64,000 bases of DNA from JAUWCL01 sp964599375 (GCA_964599375.1 CAZREW010000001.1:124001-188000); one strand, 5' to 3'. Numbered from the stretch's first letter, positions 1-9,519 are shown. The notes: generated by a model from the letters alone, not told the origin. Program-made: numbers and translations.

Positions 1-798
1 TCCCCCGTACTCGGCCGCGAGGCGGCTACGCTCCCTGCGGTAGTCGCCCCAGATCGCGAAGACCCTGGTGTGGCACTCCTTGTCGAGGAAGGCCGGGAAG
101 AAGTTGACGCAGGCGACGCCGCCATTCTCGGCAAGGACGCGGAGCATATCGTCGCTGACGTTCCGGGGGATGTCGCAGATCGCCCTGGCGCTCGAATGGG
201 AGACGAGAACCGGCGCCGCCGAGGCTCCGATCACGTCGAAGAAGGTGGCGTCGGAGGCGTGGGAAAGGTCGATGACGATCCCGTGGCGGTTCATCGCAGC
301 GATCATCTCACGGCCTGCGGGGCTCAGGCCGTTCCACATCTTCTCCCCGTCCGATGAGTCGGCGATCTCGTTCGAGTTCATCCAGGTCAGGGTGAGGCAC
401 CTGACGCCGGCTCCGTGGAGCTCCTCAAGCTTCTCCAGGCTCCCGCCCAGGACGTGACCCCCCTCGATCCCGATCACCGCCGCGGTCCTGCCCGAGCCCC
501 TGACCTCCTCTATCTCCGTGCCGGACAGGGCAACTGCGAGGCGGCCGGAATGCCTTTCCGCCTGTCCGCGGACAGCCCCTATCATCTCGAGGGTGCCTTG
601 CATCCACCTTTCGATAGCGAGGTCCGGGTCGACCCAGCATGCGAAGACCTGCGCGCCGACTCCTCCTTCGGCCATCCTCGGGAGATCGACATGCCCGTCC
701 TCAAGCCTATTGCCGAGATCGACCGGCCTGTCGCCGGTGAGCCTCTGGGCGGTGTCGCAGTGTGCATCGAATACAAAAAATCGCCGCATGTCATCCAT
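1..798 (-). CDS. Membrane dipeptidase (peptidase M19 family), partial
   Basis: I read this frame directly from the minus strand; it is open from a start at 798 to the window edge (266 codons), so the C-terminus is missing. The N-terminus carries the metal-binding FDAHCDT motif (HxD). Further in are LTWMNSNE, IDLSHAS and VLVSHSSARA, the ordered Glu and His ligands of M19 zinc dipeptidases. This family cleaves dipeptides with a binuclear zinc centre. No signal peptide precedes the HxD motif, so the enzyme is probably cytoplasmic. A second ATG lies at 789. The frame is strongly supported by the spacing of the family motifs. Confidence 0.88.
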   Translation of the reverse strand, partial: MDDMRRFFVFDAHCDTAQRLTGDRPVDLGNRLEDGHVDLPRMAEGGVGAQVFACWVDPDLAIERWMQGTLEMIGAVRGQAERHSGRLAVALSGTEIEEVRGSGRTAAVIGIEGGHVLGGSLEKLEELHGAGVRCLTLTWMNSNEIADSSDGEKMWNGLSPAGREMIAAMNRHGIVIDLSHASDATFFDVIGASAAPVLVSHSSARAICDIPRNVSDDMLRVLAENGGVACVNFFPAFLDKECHTRVFAIWGDYRRERSRLAAEYGG

Positions 799-875
799 AC
801 GGCAATTATAAGCGCCTTGGGTGCGATGTCACGTATTTTTAACTTGTGAGCCCGCGGGCCCTGTCCCTCGCCCGG

Positions 876-1376
876 TCAGTGGACGATCTTCGCGGAAGTC
901 GCCGCGTCGCCGTAGATGTAAAGGGCGTAGGGCAGGAGGCTCTCAGTGCTCCTTATAGCGTACTCCTGGTTGTCAGGGCCGCCGAACCTGATGTCATCGT
1001 CGTTGCTGGCGAAGAAATCCCATCCCCCCTGGTTCCCGGCTGTCGTTCCCCCGATATACTCGAGATTCGCGACGACACGGCCCCCGTAGAACTGGAGCCA
1101 GATCGTGTTCAGCGTCGCGGGAAACTCCCCCTCCATCGCGAAGTAAGATGTCAGGGCCACCTGGATGTTCTTGATGTTCTGAACGGCCACGGCCACCTGG
1201 GCGGCCTTCTTGGAGCGATAATAGTTTGAAAGCACTACAGTTGCAAGGAATCCGATTATCTCTATCACGATAAAGAGCTCAAGAAGGGTGAATCCGAGCC
1301 TTCCGAGCCCGCGGCGCTTCCTGCGGGCGTTTGAAACCCTTGCAAAAATGCCGATAAAATCACGTATACGTCGCAT
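876..1376 (-). CDS. Type IV pilin-like / type II secretion pseudopilin
   Basis: The 166-aa product begins with a basic leader and a class III prepilin motif, LG^FTLLELFIVIEIIGFLATVV. Glu is at +5 and a hydrophobic helix follows, which a prepilin peptidase would cleave and N-methylate. I chose the ATG at 1376 because GGGAG stands six bases upstream; an upstream in-frame ATG at 1436 has no such site. The globular part (about 110 aa) has no recognisable domain. No pilus assembly genes are nearby, so it is an orphan pilin gene. It may be a minor pilin or a secretion pseudopilin. Confidence 0.85.
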   Translation of the reverse strand: MRRIRDFIGIFARVSNARRKRRGLGRLGFTLLELFIVIEIIGFLATVVLSNYYRSKKAAQVAVAVQNIKNIQVALTSYFAMEGEFPATLNTIWLQFYGGRVVANLEYIGGTTAGNQGGWDFFASNDDDIRFGGPDNQEYAIRSTESLLPYALYIYGDAATSAKIVH

Positions 1377-1521
1377 GATGCACTCCCGTGCGTACGGATC
1401 CCGGGTTTCATCTACTTCCAGAGCGGGGATTTGCAAGAATTATGACAAAACAGGGGACCGGCGAGGATCGGCCCCGGCAGGGCAAAGACCGCTCCACTCG
1501 GCGGGCAACCTCAATAAAAAA

Positions 1522-1537
1522 GGGGGCTTGCGCCCCC
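1522..1537 (-). terminator. Rho-independent terminator after the NifU-like gene
   Basis: The minus strand reads GGGGGC-GCAA-GCCCCC followed by a run of six T. It lies about 60 bases past the stop of the NifU-like gene at 1597. Confidence 0.8.
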
Positions 1538-1596
1538 ATCAAGATCCTGTATCGGGAATGCCGCGTTCCGGCGCCCTGGACAGCCGGACCCTGAGC

Positions 1597-1821
1597 CTAC
1601 ATCGAGACCGATTCGACCCTTACGACCTCGGGGATCCTCTCCTTGAGGACCCTTTCGACGCCGAGGGCCAGGGTCATCTGCGACATCGGGCAACCGGCGC
1701 AGGCGCCCTTGAGCCTAACCTTGACGACTCCGTCGACCACGTCGACCAGCTCGATGTCCCCGCCGTCCGCCTGCAGGTTCGGCCTTATCTCCTCGAGCAC
1801 AGCTGCTACCTGTTCCTTCAT
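1597..1821 (-). CDS. NifU C-terminal-domain Fe-S scaffold-like protein
   Basis: A complete 74-aa protein consisting only of a NifU C-terminal-type domain. It has the LQADGGDIELVDV core and a CAGCPMS motif whose CxxC pair binds or transfers an iron-sulfur cluster in this family (Nfu type). It lacks the N-terminal IscU part of full NifU. GGAGG eight bases upstream supports the ATG at 1821, and a strong terminator follows. It stands as a single gene in the cytoplasm, probably an Fe-S carrier. A perfect 16-bp palindrome lies about 130 bases upstream of the start. Confidence 0.9.
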   Translation of the reverse strand: MKEQVAAVLEEIRPNLQADGGDIELVDVVDGVVKVRLKGACAGCPMSQMTLALGVERVLKERIPEVVRVESVSM

Positions 1822-1952
1822 CCTGATTACCTCCGTACTTCGTTCATCATGATCACATCATGACTGTCCGCCGGGGGCCTCTCGCGCAGACTGCCCACCG
1901 GCCCGCCCTCAAGCCGGACGGTGATTATGCCTGACAAATATAGTCAATTTCG

Positions 1953-1968
1953 TACTGGAATTCCAGTA
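1953..1968. promoter_or_regulatory. Perfect 16-bp palindrome upstream of the NifU-like gene
   Basis: TACTGGAATTCCAGTA is self-complementary over all 16 bases. It sits in the 213-bp gap between the M28 peptidase and the NifU-like gene, next to AT-rich sequence (TTGACT, TATATT, CATAAT on the minus strand). It may be a regulator site, but no family can be named from sequence alone. Confidence 0.4.
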
Positions 1969-2034
1969 TGTAAATCGGCCGGGGCATCTTCCATTTCGAC
2001 GGTAATACCGGCCCGCCTCCCGGCAGGGGATCGC

Positions 2035-3582
2035 TCAGCGGGCCTCGAACCATCCCGTCTCGTAGTCCCAGCCGCCCCAGACCTCGATCGCTCCCTTGAG
2101 GCTGTGCCTGTCGATGAAGGCCTTCATCCCCTCGCTGTCGATCCTCGCCATCACCCTCTCCTTCGTGCTCGCCAGCTCGAGCGCCACCGAGGCGACGAAA
2201 GCCGCGCTCAGGCTGAGCTGCCTGAAGGCCACCTTGTCGTAGGTGTCCGCGGAGGTGTGATAGTAGCGGTCCGCGTCGTTCTCGATCCGCGAGACCGGCA
2301 TCAGGACCGGGACTCCGGCCAGCAGGAAGAAATGATGGTCGCCGTAGAGGCTCGCCCTGTAGGATATCCCCTCTGTCAGGTCGAACGCGTCTAGGCTCCC
2401 GGCTAACCCCTCGAACCAGGGAGCGGCGTCCTCTCGCCCCATCACGCTTATCCCTAGCGGCGTTCCCTCCATATCGAGGTTTATCATCGCCCTGTAGCGG
2501 TCGAGCTCGCCGGCGTGGGTCTCGACATACGACCGCGATCCGTCGAGGCCCATCTCCTCCCCCATGAATAGGACGAAACGGATCGTCGCCTCAGGACGGA
2601 TCCCGGCCGCCCTTATAGCCCTTGCGGCCTCCATCAGCACGACGCTGCCGGTGCCGTTGTCGACGGCCCCCTGCCCGTTCGCCCAGGAGTCGAGGTGGGC
2701 GCCGACGACGACTATGTCCCGTCCCCTGCCCGTTATCTCGGCGACGACGTTCGCACTGCTCACATCGCCCGAGAGGTTCGCGGCGGAGAGTCTGAGCCTG
2801 ACCTTCTCGCCACGCTCGAGCATACGCCTTATCGCCTCACCCCCCTCCTTCGATATCCCGACGCCGGGGATCGGGCTCAAGCCGCCATGCCAGCACATCC
2901 CCAGCATGGGCAGGTTCCCCTCGCTGCTATTCTGGTAGAGCATCCCTACGGCGCCAGCCCTGACAACCTCAGCCATGACCTCGGAGCGGTGCATCCAGCG
3001 GCCTCCCGGCATCCGTCCCGATTCGACAAGAGCGAACTTGCCTTCCAGCGGGTAGCCGAGCTTCTCAAGCTCTTCAGGATTGCCGTGGGCGGCGTAGGCG
3101 ACCTCGGCCTCAAGTCCCCCTGGCGGCGTCGACGGGGTGTAGGCCAGCGCGAGCGCTTCGAGCCCGAAGGCCCGTGGGAAGACCACCTCGCACCTGAGGT
3201 CGCCCCCCTCCCAGCCGAACATCTCGAACGATTCCTGGCGGACGTTATCTAGACCGTACCCGGTGAATGTCCTCTCCGCGAAGCCGCGGGCCTTCCTGCC
3301 CGCCTCGGTGCCCGTCACCCTGCCACCGATCTCGTCGCAGAGGACCCGCAGGTTCTCGCGGATCCCGGAGCCGGCCATGACCTGCCCTGTCACGGCCGCA
3401 ATCCTCTCGGCGCGAGTCATGGCGGCAGCGTCCCTTATCCTCCCGCTGGCCGGCCCGGAAGCCGCCGTCGGCGTCTTGGATGCCGCCGGGGCTCGGATCG
3501 CCATCGAGACCACGAGGGCAGCAGCCGCAATAAAGACCGCCGCGTGCACTGTAAGAACCTGCATTCTTTTTGTATCCATCAT
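2035..3582 (-). CDS. Secreted M28-family zinc aminopeptidase with PA domain
   Basis: 515 aa with an N-terminal hydrophobic signal or anchor (residues 8-30). A protease-associated (PA) region spans about 150-265, followed by an M28 catalytic domain. The co-catalytic zinc ligands are in order: GAHLD (H296), VDNGTG (D308), GEEMG (E342/E343), NLDMEG (D370) and YYHTSAD (H442). Such enzymes remove N-terminal residues or split dipeptides outside the cytoplasm. The gene starts MMD; the second ATG is better spaced from GGGAG, so the start may be 3579. It stands alone and is divergent from the papain-family gene. Exact substrate specificity cannot be read from sequence. Confidence 0.9.
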   Translation of the reverse strand: MMDTKRMQVLTVHAAVFIAAAALVVSMAIRAPAASKTPTAASGPASGRIRDAAAMTRAERIAAVTGQVMAGSGIRENLRVLCDEIGGRVTGTEAGRKARGFAERTFTGYGLDNVRQESFEMFGWEGGDLRCEVVFPRAFGLEALALAYTPSTPPGGLEAEVAYAAHGNPEELEKLGYPLEGKFALVESGRMPGGRWMHRSEVMAEVVRAGAVGMLYQNSSEGNLPMLGMCWHGGLSPIPGVGISKEGGEAIRRMLERGEKVRLRLSAANLSGDVSSANVVAEITGRGRDIVVVGAHLDSWANGQGAVDNGTGSVVLMEAARAIRAAGIRPEATIRFVLFMGEEMGLDGSRSYVETHAGELDRYRAMINLDMEGTPLGISVMGREDAAPWFEGLAGSLDAFDLTEGISYRASLYGDHHFFLLAGVPVLMPVSRIENDADRYYHTSADTYDKVAFRQLSLSAAFVASVALELASTKERVMARIDSEGMKAFIDRHSLKGAIEVWGGWDYETGWFEAR

Positions 3583-3705
3583 CCGCTCCCTGCCCTGGAA
3601 TCAAATGGAAGATCGACAGGGACAATCTATCGCATCGAGGCGTTTGGTGGCAAGCCGCCACTCGCCCTGCAGGACGAGAATTCACTTGTGGGCGGTCCGC
3701 AGGGT

Positions 3706-3734
3706 TTCTATTTTCACTACGGATATAGTATAAT
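3706..3734 (+). promoter_or_regulatory. Candidate promoter for the C1A surface protease
   Basis: A consensus -10 box TATAAT (3729-3734) with a weak TTCTAT 17 bases upstream, 59 bases before the start at 3794. Confidence 0.5.
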
Positions 3735-3793
3735 ATCCCTTTGAAGTCAGATTCCTCGTCACAGCTGCTGCGCCAACAAGGAGAGACCGCCCT

Positions 3794-6700
3794 ATGAGAG
3801 ACCGCTACCGCATCCTGCCGGCCCTGTTCATTTCCATTGCGATCGTACTGTCGACCCTGGTGTTTCCGGCCATTTCATCCGCCGGAGAGTCGCAGGAAGC
3901 GCGGATAGAGAGGCTCAACCGTGAGATCGCCGAGAGGGGCGGCGCGTGGACGGCCGGCAAGACATGGCCCGGCTCCCTTTCAGCGGAGGAAAAGAAAGCC
4001 CTGCTCGGGCTGCTTCCGTCGCGGGCGCCGGCGGGCCTTAGCGCTACGCTTCCGGCAAGGCCGCTCGAGGGCAGGGCCGAACTGCCCACGGTCTTCGACT
4101 GGCGAGCCCATGAGGGAACGACTCCAGTGACGAACCAGGGAGGCTGCGGTTCATGCTGGGCGTTCGCCGCTGTCGCGCAGCTCGAGTCGTTCGCTCGGAT
4201 ATACGACTCGCGGATTCTCGATCTCTCCGAGCAGGCCGTCATCGACTGCAACCCACACGGCGCCGACTGCAGCGGCGGATGGGTGGAGTCGGCATACTAC
4301 GTATTCTGGGACTACGGCGCCGTCGCCGAAGCATGCGTCCCCTATGAAGCCTCCGACGGCCATCCCTGCACCGAGACCTCCTGCGAGCCGCTCGCGAAGA
4401 TCGGTCCGACCTACTACGACGTCCCCAAGACGGTCACCGACATCAAGCAGGCCATATACGACTATGGCCCCGTTACGACATACTTCCATGTGCAGGACAA
4501 TTTCTATGACTACAGTTACGGGTGCTACAATTCCGACTCCTCGGCCCAGCCCAACCACGCGATGCTCATCGTCGGGTGGGACGACTCGCAGTGCGGCGGC
4601 TCGGGAGCGTGGATAGTGAAAAACAGCTGGGGGCCGGGCTGGGGCATCGACGGCTATGCCTACATCGGTTACGGCATCTGCAGCATCGGGGAAGGCTCGG
4701 TATACGTGCCCGACTATATCCCCAGCACTGTGTTTGTCAATGTCATCTCGCCTAACGGCGGCGAGGAGCTCGATGTAGATGAAGAGTTCGAGATCACCTG
4801 GGTCACATCGCGGGAGGTGCCCGACTCAATAAGCGTGCTGGCCAGCCTCAACGGCGGAACGAGCTACGACTCGACACTCGTCAGCGGGCTGCCGGGCACG
4901 GCCGTCAGCTACATCTGGACCGTCCCCGAGTGGCCGGTGCGCTCGATGAGGATCAAGGTCGTGGCTTATTTCAACGGGGACATCGGAGGATACGATACGA
5001 GCGAAAGCGATTTCAGGATCATAGGCAGACCCCTCGTATATGTCTCCCCCACGGGCGGCAACGTCTACCCGTACTCATTGCCGCGATGGGCGGCCAGGAA
5101 TATCCAGGATGCCGCAAATGCTGCGTGGGCCGGCGATTCGATAATGGTCGCGGCGGCGACGTACTACACGCCGGTGACGATCAAGACCCCCGTGATGCTC
5201 TTCGGCGGCTGGGACGCCTCGTTCTCTTCGCGCGATCCGTCGGCGAATCCGACTGTCATACAGAGCCTGGGGAGCGTCATAGCCTTTATGAACGTCCCCG
5301 GCGCCTGCGGGATAGACGGCTTCACGCTCAGGGGCGGATCGGGCAAGACCGCCCAGCTCCCCGTGATGGGGATCTACGGAGGCGGAGTATTCGCCTTCAA
5401 TTCCTCACCGGTCATAACGAACAACATCATCACCTCCTGCGGCTACACGAACGCCTCTCAGTTCAGCGGCGGAGGCGCGATCGCCTGCTACAACGGCTCG
5501 GCGACGATCACCGGGAACACGATCACCGGATGCGTCGCGCAGAGCGGCGGCGGGATATACCTCTACCAGGCGTCGGCTCTGATAACCGGCAACTCGATCA
5601 CCGGGGCCTTCCCATCGGTCGATTACGGCGGAACGAAGAACGGCGGCGGGGTATATGCCCTGCATTCGGACGCCGTAATGTCCGGCAACGCGATCGAAGG
5701 ATGTCACGGCTACGCCCACGGGGGCGGAATATTCGCGAAGTTCGGATCGGTCACGCTTGACGGCGACACGATATCCTCGAACACGTGCACTTCCAATGGC
5801 GGCGGGATCTGCACAGAGCGGGCCTGGCTGACCGTTTCAGGCGCGTTCATATCGGGCAACAGCGCCGGCTCGATGGGCGGCGGGATCCATCACAGGTTCG
5901 CTCAGCTGGACATCGACCACACCATAATCGCCCTGAACGGGTCGTCTCTCATAGGCGGCGGGATTTACGCCGACAGCATCTGGGGCGCGATCGACCAGAA
6001 CACGATCGACCGCAACTCGTCAGTGTACGGCGGCGGCAACGTGCTGCTCGGTACGACGATGCCCCTGTCCCTGAAGAACAATCTCTTCACCTTCGGCAGC
6101 GGGTACGGGTTCCAGGCGAGCAGCCTTGCGAATATCGACATGAGTTACAACAACACCTTCGGAAACCTGCCGGCGGACTATTTCCTCGTCTCGCCCGACG
6201 GGACGAACATAAGCTCCGACCCTCGCTACGCCGACACTTCATCGTTCGACTACCATCTCGGGATAAATTCCGGGGCGATTGACGCGGGCGACCCGGCGGG
6301 CCCTCCCGATCCCGACGGATCCCGTGCAGACCAGGGAGCGTTCGGCGGGCCGGGGGCCGACTTCGCCGCTCCGGGCTTCGTGAACGATCTGAACGCGTCG
6401 GCCATCAACGATACGACGATCCAGATCTCCTGGACCGGCATACCGGAAGCAGCGCTCTATGAAGTCTATGGATCGCAAGACGCCGGCTTCGTGCCCGGAG
6501 AATCCGTTAATCTCGGGACGGCCGTGTCTCCGGAAGTGTCCTTCGACCACAGTCCGGTTACCGCGTGCACCTATTACAGGGTCGCGGCGGTGAACGCGGC
6601 CGGATACAGCGGGGGATGGTCTAACCTGGCCGGAGACTGCACCTCCGGCGACGGGATCGATCCCGTAGTCCAGGTCGTCTACCCAAACGGCGGACAGCGC

Positions 6701-7285
6701 TTCTACGTGGGGCACACCCTGGGGATAGAGTGGGTCGCTACCGACAACGACGCAGTCGATTCGGTCAGCGTATGGCTGTCGGTCGATGCCGGCGCCGATT
6801 ACGAGCTGCTATTCAGGAGTGAGCCGAACGATTCTCTCTGCGATTGGGTGATCCCTGACATCGATGCCGACTCTTGCGTGATAAAGATCGTCGCTTACGA
6901 TCCGGCGCTCAATATGGGAGAAGGTATCAGCGAGGGTTACTTCTCGATCAAGGACCAGACTGCGGTAGGAGAGGACGAGGAAGAGGAAGAAGAGACGCCC
7001 GTCTATGTCACCACGCTCGAGCAGAACTATCCGAACCCCTTCAACGGCGTGACGAACATAGCCTATACACTGGCGTCGGCCAGCGTCGTCGACCTGCGGA
7101 TCTACGATACGGCTGGCAGGCTTATCAGGACGCTTGAGTCGGGGGCGTCACGGCCCCAGGGCAGGCACGTCACAGAATGGAACGGGAAGGACGATGCTGG
7201 GAGGGCAGTCACCTCCGGCGTATATTTCGCGAAGATCAGCGCCGGCAAATTCAGGCAGACTAGAAAGATGGTTTACCTCCGTTGA
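3794..7285 (+). CDS. Papain-family (C1A) surface cysteine protease with beta-helix and FlgD-like sorting domain
   Basis: 1163 aa. A signal peptide (about 1-30) and a short pro-region precede a C1A domain (about 96-305) with an intact active site: Gln115 and Cys121 in TNQGGCGSCWAF, His255 in NHAMLIVGWDD, and Asn277 in KNSWGPGWG. Next comes a SPNGGEEL Ig-like domain (318-415), then a long right-handed beta-helix (about 420-810) rich in GGGI and N-x-I repeats. A fibronectin-like domain, a second PNGGQRF domain and an acidic EDEEEEEE linker follow. The C-terminal module (QNYPNPFN to RKMVYLR) is of the type used for outer-membrane export and surface attachment in FCB-like bacteria. It is probably a cell-surface or shed protease, with the helix possibly binding glycans. 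Single gene with TATAAT upstream. Confidence 0.92.
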   Translation: MRDRYRILPALFISIAIVLSTLVFPAISSAGESQEARIERLNREIAERGGAWTAGKTWPGSLSAEEKKALLGLLPSRAPAGLSATLPARPLEGRAELPTVFDWRAHEGTTPVTNQGGCGSCWAFAAVAQLESFARIYDSRILDLSEQAVIDCNPHGADCSGGWVESAYYVFWDYGAVAEACVPYEASDGHPCTETSCEPLAKIGPTYYDVPKTVTDIKQAIYDYGPVTTYFHVQDNFYDYSYGCYNSDSSAQPNHAMLIVGWDDSQCGGSGAWIVKNSWGPGWGIDGYAYIGYGICSIGEGSVYVPDYIPSTVFVNVISPNGGEELDVDEEFEITWVTSREVPDSISVLASLNGGTSYDSTLVSGLPGTAVSYIWTVPEWPVRSMRIKVVAYFNGDIGGYDTSESDFRIIGRPLVYVSPTGGNVYPYSLPRWAARNIQDAANAAWAGDSIMVAAATYYTPVTIKTPVMLFGGWDASFSSRDPSANPTVIQSLGSVIAFMNVPGACGIDGFTLRGGSGKTAQLPVMGIYGGGVFAFNSSPVITNNIITSCGYTNASQFSGGGAIACYNGSATITGNTITGCVAQSGGGIYLYQASALITGNSITGAFPSVDYGGTKNGGGVYALHSDAVMSGNAIEGCHGYAHGGGIFAKFGSVTLDGDTISSNTCTSNGGGICTERAWLTVSGAFISGNSAGSMGGGIHHRFAQLDIDHTIIALNGSSLIGGGIYADSIWGAIDQNTIDRNSSVYGGGNVLLGTTMPLSLKNNLFTFGSGYGFQASSLANIDMSYNNTFGNLPADYFLVSPDGTNISSDPRYADTSSFDYHLGINSGAIDAGDPAGPPDPDGSRADQGAFGGPGADFAAPGFVNDLNASAINDTTIQISWTGIPEAALYEVYGSQDAGFVPGESVNLGTAVSPEVSFDHSPVTACTYYRVAAVNAAGYSGGWSNLAGDCTSGDGIDPVVQVVYPNGGQRFYVGHTLGIEWVATDNDAVDSVSVWLSVDAGADYELLFRSEPNDSLCDWVIPDIDADSCVIKIVAYDPALNMGEGISEGYFSIKDQTAVGEDEEEEEETPVYVTTLEQNYPNPFNGVTNIAYTLASASVVDLRIYDTAGRLIRTLESGASRPQGRHVTEWNGKDDAGRAVTSGVYFAKISAGKFRQTRKMVYLR

Positions 7286-7324
7286 TTCAGGCAGTAGAAT
7301 CAGCTTTGCGATGTAATAAGAATC

Positions 7325-7349
7325 GGGCCGCCCCTCCGACGGGCGGCCC
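7325..7349 (+). terminator. Hairpin after the C1A protease gene
   Basis: A 9-bp GC stem, GGGCCGCCC and GGGCGGCCC, with a 7-base loop, 40 bases past the stop. No T-tract follows, so termination may be weak. Confidence 0.45.
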
Positions 7350-7438
7350 CGCATCATAGCCCGGGGTGCGGATCAGGATCGCGGGCGTGAAGGCGCGGCA
7401 AAGGCCCTTCGCCGGCCGCCCTGGCACACGGAGAGACG

Positions 7439-8359
7439 ATGAGCGGGCACTCGCGCGATCACCATCACGATCTGGAACTGGGACGCAGGATCACCTGGGC
7501 GGGGATAGGCGTCAACGCGGTCCTGATCGCGCTCAAGCTGTGGGGAGGGCTGGCGGGCCAAAGCCGCGCGCTGATAGCCGACGCGGTCCATTCGATCTCC
7601 GACCTGGTCTCCGACTTCATCGTGCTGATCGGCCTCCATTTCCTCGGCAAGGCGGAGGACGAGGAGCACCCGTACGGACATGGCAAGATCGAGACTCTCG
7701 CCGCGCTGGGCGTCGGAATGCTTCTGCTGACCGCCGCCGCCAAGATCGGGTTCGACGCGGCCATGGCGATCTACAGGGGTGATATCTCCGCGCCGCACAG
7801 GTTCACGATAATCATCGCCGCCCTTTCGATCATCGCGAAGGAAGCCCTCTACCAGGCGACTATCAGGGTCGGCAGAAGGGCCGGCAGCGAGGCGATGATA
7901 GCGAACGCCTGGCACCACCGCTCAGACGCATGGTCGTCGGTCGTCACCCTCATCGGAGTCACCGCCGCTTCATTCGCTTCGCGCCTGCGCGTTCTTGACT
8001 CTTACGCGGCGCTGCTGGTGTCGTTCTTCATCGTGAAGGTGGGGGCGGAGATCCTCTGGAGCGCGGTCAGGAAGATAGTCGATACGTCCCCCTCGCCCGA
8101 GTTCATAAAGGCGGTGAAGCTCTGCGCCGAACGCGTGCCCGGCGTGAGACAGTGCCACGACATAATGGCGAGATACTACGCTCGCCGCATACGTATGGAA
8201 TTGCATATAGTAGTCGATCCCGGCATGACCGTTGCAGAGGCTCATGCTATTATCGACCGGGTTGTCGAGGAGATCACTGCAAGGTTCGAGGATATCGACA
8301 AGATCCTCGTCCATGTCGATCCGGACCGGGCAACGACATCAGGCCGGCCACGGGCGTGA
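7439..8359 (+). CDS. Cation diffusion facilitator (CDF) metal transporter
   Basis: 306 aa with a His-rich N-terminus (DHHHD) and several membrane helices. Metal-site motifs typical of CDF proteins are visible: ADAVHSISD around 47-55 in TM2, and WHHRSDA with an HxxxD pair (H159, D163) in TM5. HPYGHGK at 77-83 is also characteristic. The last 95 residues form the cytoplasmic ferredoxin-like metal-sensing domain. It exports divalent cations (Zn, Fe, Mn, Co or Cd) by proton antiport; the metal cannot be assigned. GGAG five bases upstream fixes the start. An aminotransferase follows after 26 bases and may be co-transcribed. Confidence 0.93.
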   Translation: MSGHSRDHHHDLELGRRITWAGIGVNAVLIALKLWGGLAGQSRALIADAVHSISDLVSDFIVLIGLHFLGKAEDEEHPYGHGKIETLAALGVGMLLLTAAAKIGFDAAMAIYRGDISAPHRFTIIIAALSIIAKEALYQATIRVGRRAGSEAMIANAWHHRSDAWSSVVTLIGVTAASFASRLRVLDSYAALLVSFFIVKVGAEILWSAVRKIVDTSPSPEFIKAVKLCAERVPGVRQCHDIMARYYARRIRMELHIVVDPGMTVAEAHAIIDRVVEEITARFEDIDKILVHVDPDRATTSGRPRA

Positions 8360-8385
8360 GAAGGAATAAAGAAAGGAATCCCCGA

Positions 8386-9519
8386 TTGAAAAAGGTCGAG
8401 TTTTTCAAGCACGGCATCGACAAAGAAGAGTTGGAGCGTCTGCGCGAAGTGCTCGGCTCCCTGTTCATCACGACAGGCGAAGCAGTTTACGAGTTCGAGG
8501 ACGACTTCGCCAGATACCTCGGCCTGCCTCACACAGTGGCGGTGACGAGCTGCACTGCGGCGATGCAGCTTGCGCTGCTGGCCGGAGGCGTCGGGCCAGG
8601 TGACGAGGTCATCACGACCACGATGACATTCATCGGCACCCCTAACGCGACGCTGATGGCCGGCGCGACCCCAGTCCTCGTCGACATCGACCGCGGGACA
8701 GGGAACATCGACCCTGCCGCCGTCGAGGCCGCGATAACGGAGCGTACGAAGGCGGTGATCCCCGTCCACCTCTACGGGCAGATGTGCGATATGGATGCGC
8801 TAAGAACGATCGCGGACAGGCACAACCTCTTCATCCTGGAGGACGCGGCCCACGCGATAGAGTCGAAGTGGAACGGGAAGGCCCCTGGGCACTACGGCGA
8901 GTATGCGGCCTTCAGCTTCTACGCGACGAAGAACATCACCTCGGGCGAGGGGGGCTCGATATCCTGTCATGACGAGAAGCAGTACGAGCTGCTCAACATG
9001 CTCCGGCTGCACGGGTTCAACCAGCTTGCCGTAGACAGGTACACTAGCAACTACGAGAAGTACGACATAGGGATGTTCGGATGGAAGTACAACATGGACT
9101 CGATCCACGCGGCCATCCTGATCGAGCAGCTCAAGAAGATCGGCGCATACAGCGCGAGGCGCAAGGCGGTATTCGACCGCTACACCGAGGCCTTCTCCAC
9201 AATGGACGGGATCGAGCTCCACACGATAAGGCCAGAGGCGGAACACGCCTACCACCTGCTGACGATCCTCGTCGACCCGAAAAAGCGCGACGCGATGATG
9301 AAGGCCCTCCAGGAGCGGGGCGTCGGCGTCTCGATAAACTTCGTCCCGGTCCACCAGATGACCTACTACCGCGAGCGGTTCGGCTACAGGGACGGGATGT
9401 TTCCCGCTGCCGAGGAGATCGGCGCGCGTACGATCAGCCTCCCGCTCTATCCTAAGCTTACCGATGAAGAGGTCGAGTACGTGATAGATGCGGTCAGGGA
9501 GACGGTCCGGTCGGTCTGA
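8386..9519 (+). CDS. DegT/DnrJ/EryC1/StrS-family PLP aminotransferase
   Basis: 377 aa with the fold signature of sugar aminotransferases: TSCTAAMQLAL phosphate-binding region, PVHLYGQMCDMDAL, and the PLP lysine in SFYATKNITSGEGG. I chose a TTG start at 8386 (LKKVEFFKHG), which has AAAGGA eight bases upstream. An in-frame ATG at 8152 would overlap the CDF gene by over 200 bases. These enzymes transaminate nucleotide-linked keto-sugars for surface polysaccharides. No other sugar-pathway genes are adjacent, so the substrate is unknown. Confidence 0.9.
   Translation: MKKVEFFKHGIDKEELERLREVLGSLFITTGEAVYEFEDDFARYLGLPHTVAVTSCTAAMQLALLAGGVGPGDEVITTTMTFIGTPNATLMAGATPVLVDIDRGTGNIDPAAVEAAITERTKAVIPVHLYGQMCDMDALRTIADRHNLFILEDAAHAIESKWNGKAPGHYGEYAAFSFYATKNITSGEGGSISCHDEKQYELLNMLRLHGFNQLAVDRYTSNYEKYDIGMFGWKYNMDSIHAAILIEQLKKIGAYSARRKAVFDRYTEAFSTMDGIELHTIRPEAEHAYHLLTILVDPKKRDAMMKALQERGVGVSINFVPVHQMTYYRERFGYRDGMFPAAEEIGARTISLPLYPKLTDEEVEYVIDAVRETVRSV

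Noticed and set aside
8152..8385. Earlier ATG start for the DegT aminotransferase
   Set aside because: It would overlap the CDF transporter by more than 200 bases in another frame, and the family N-terminus begins at the TTG at 8386, which has a good ribosome site.
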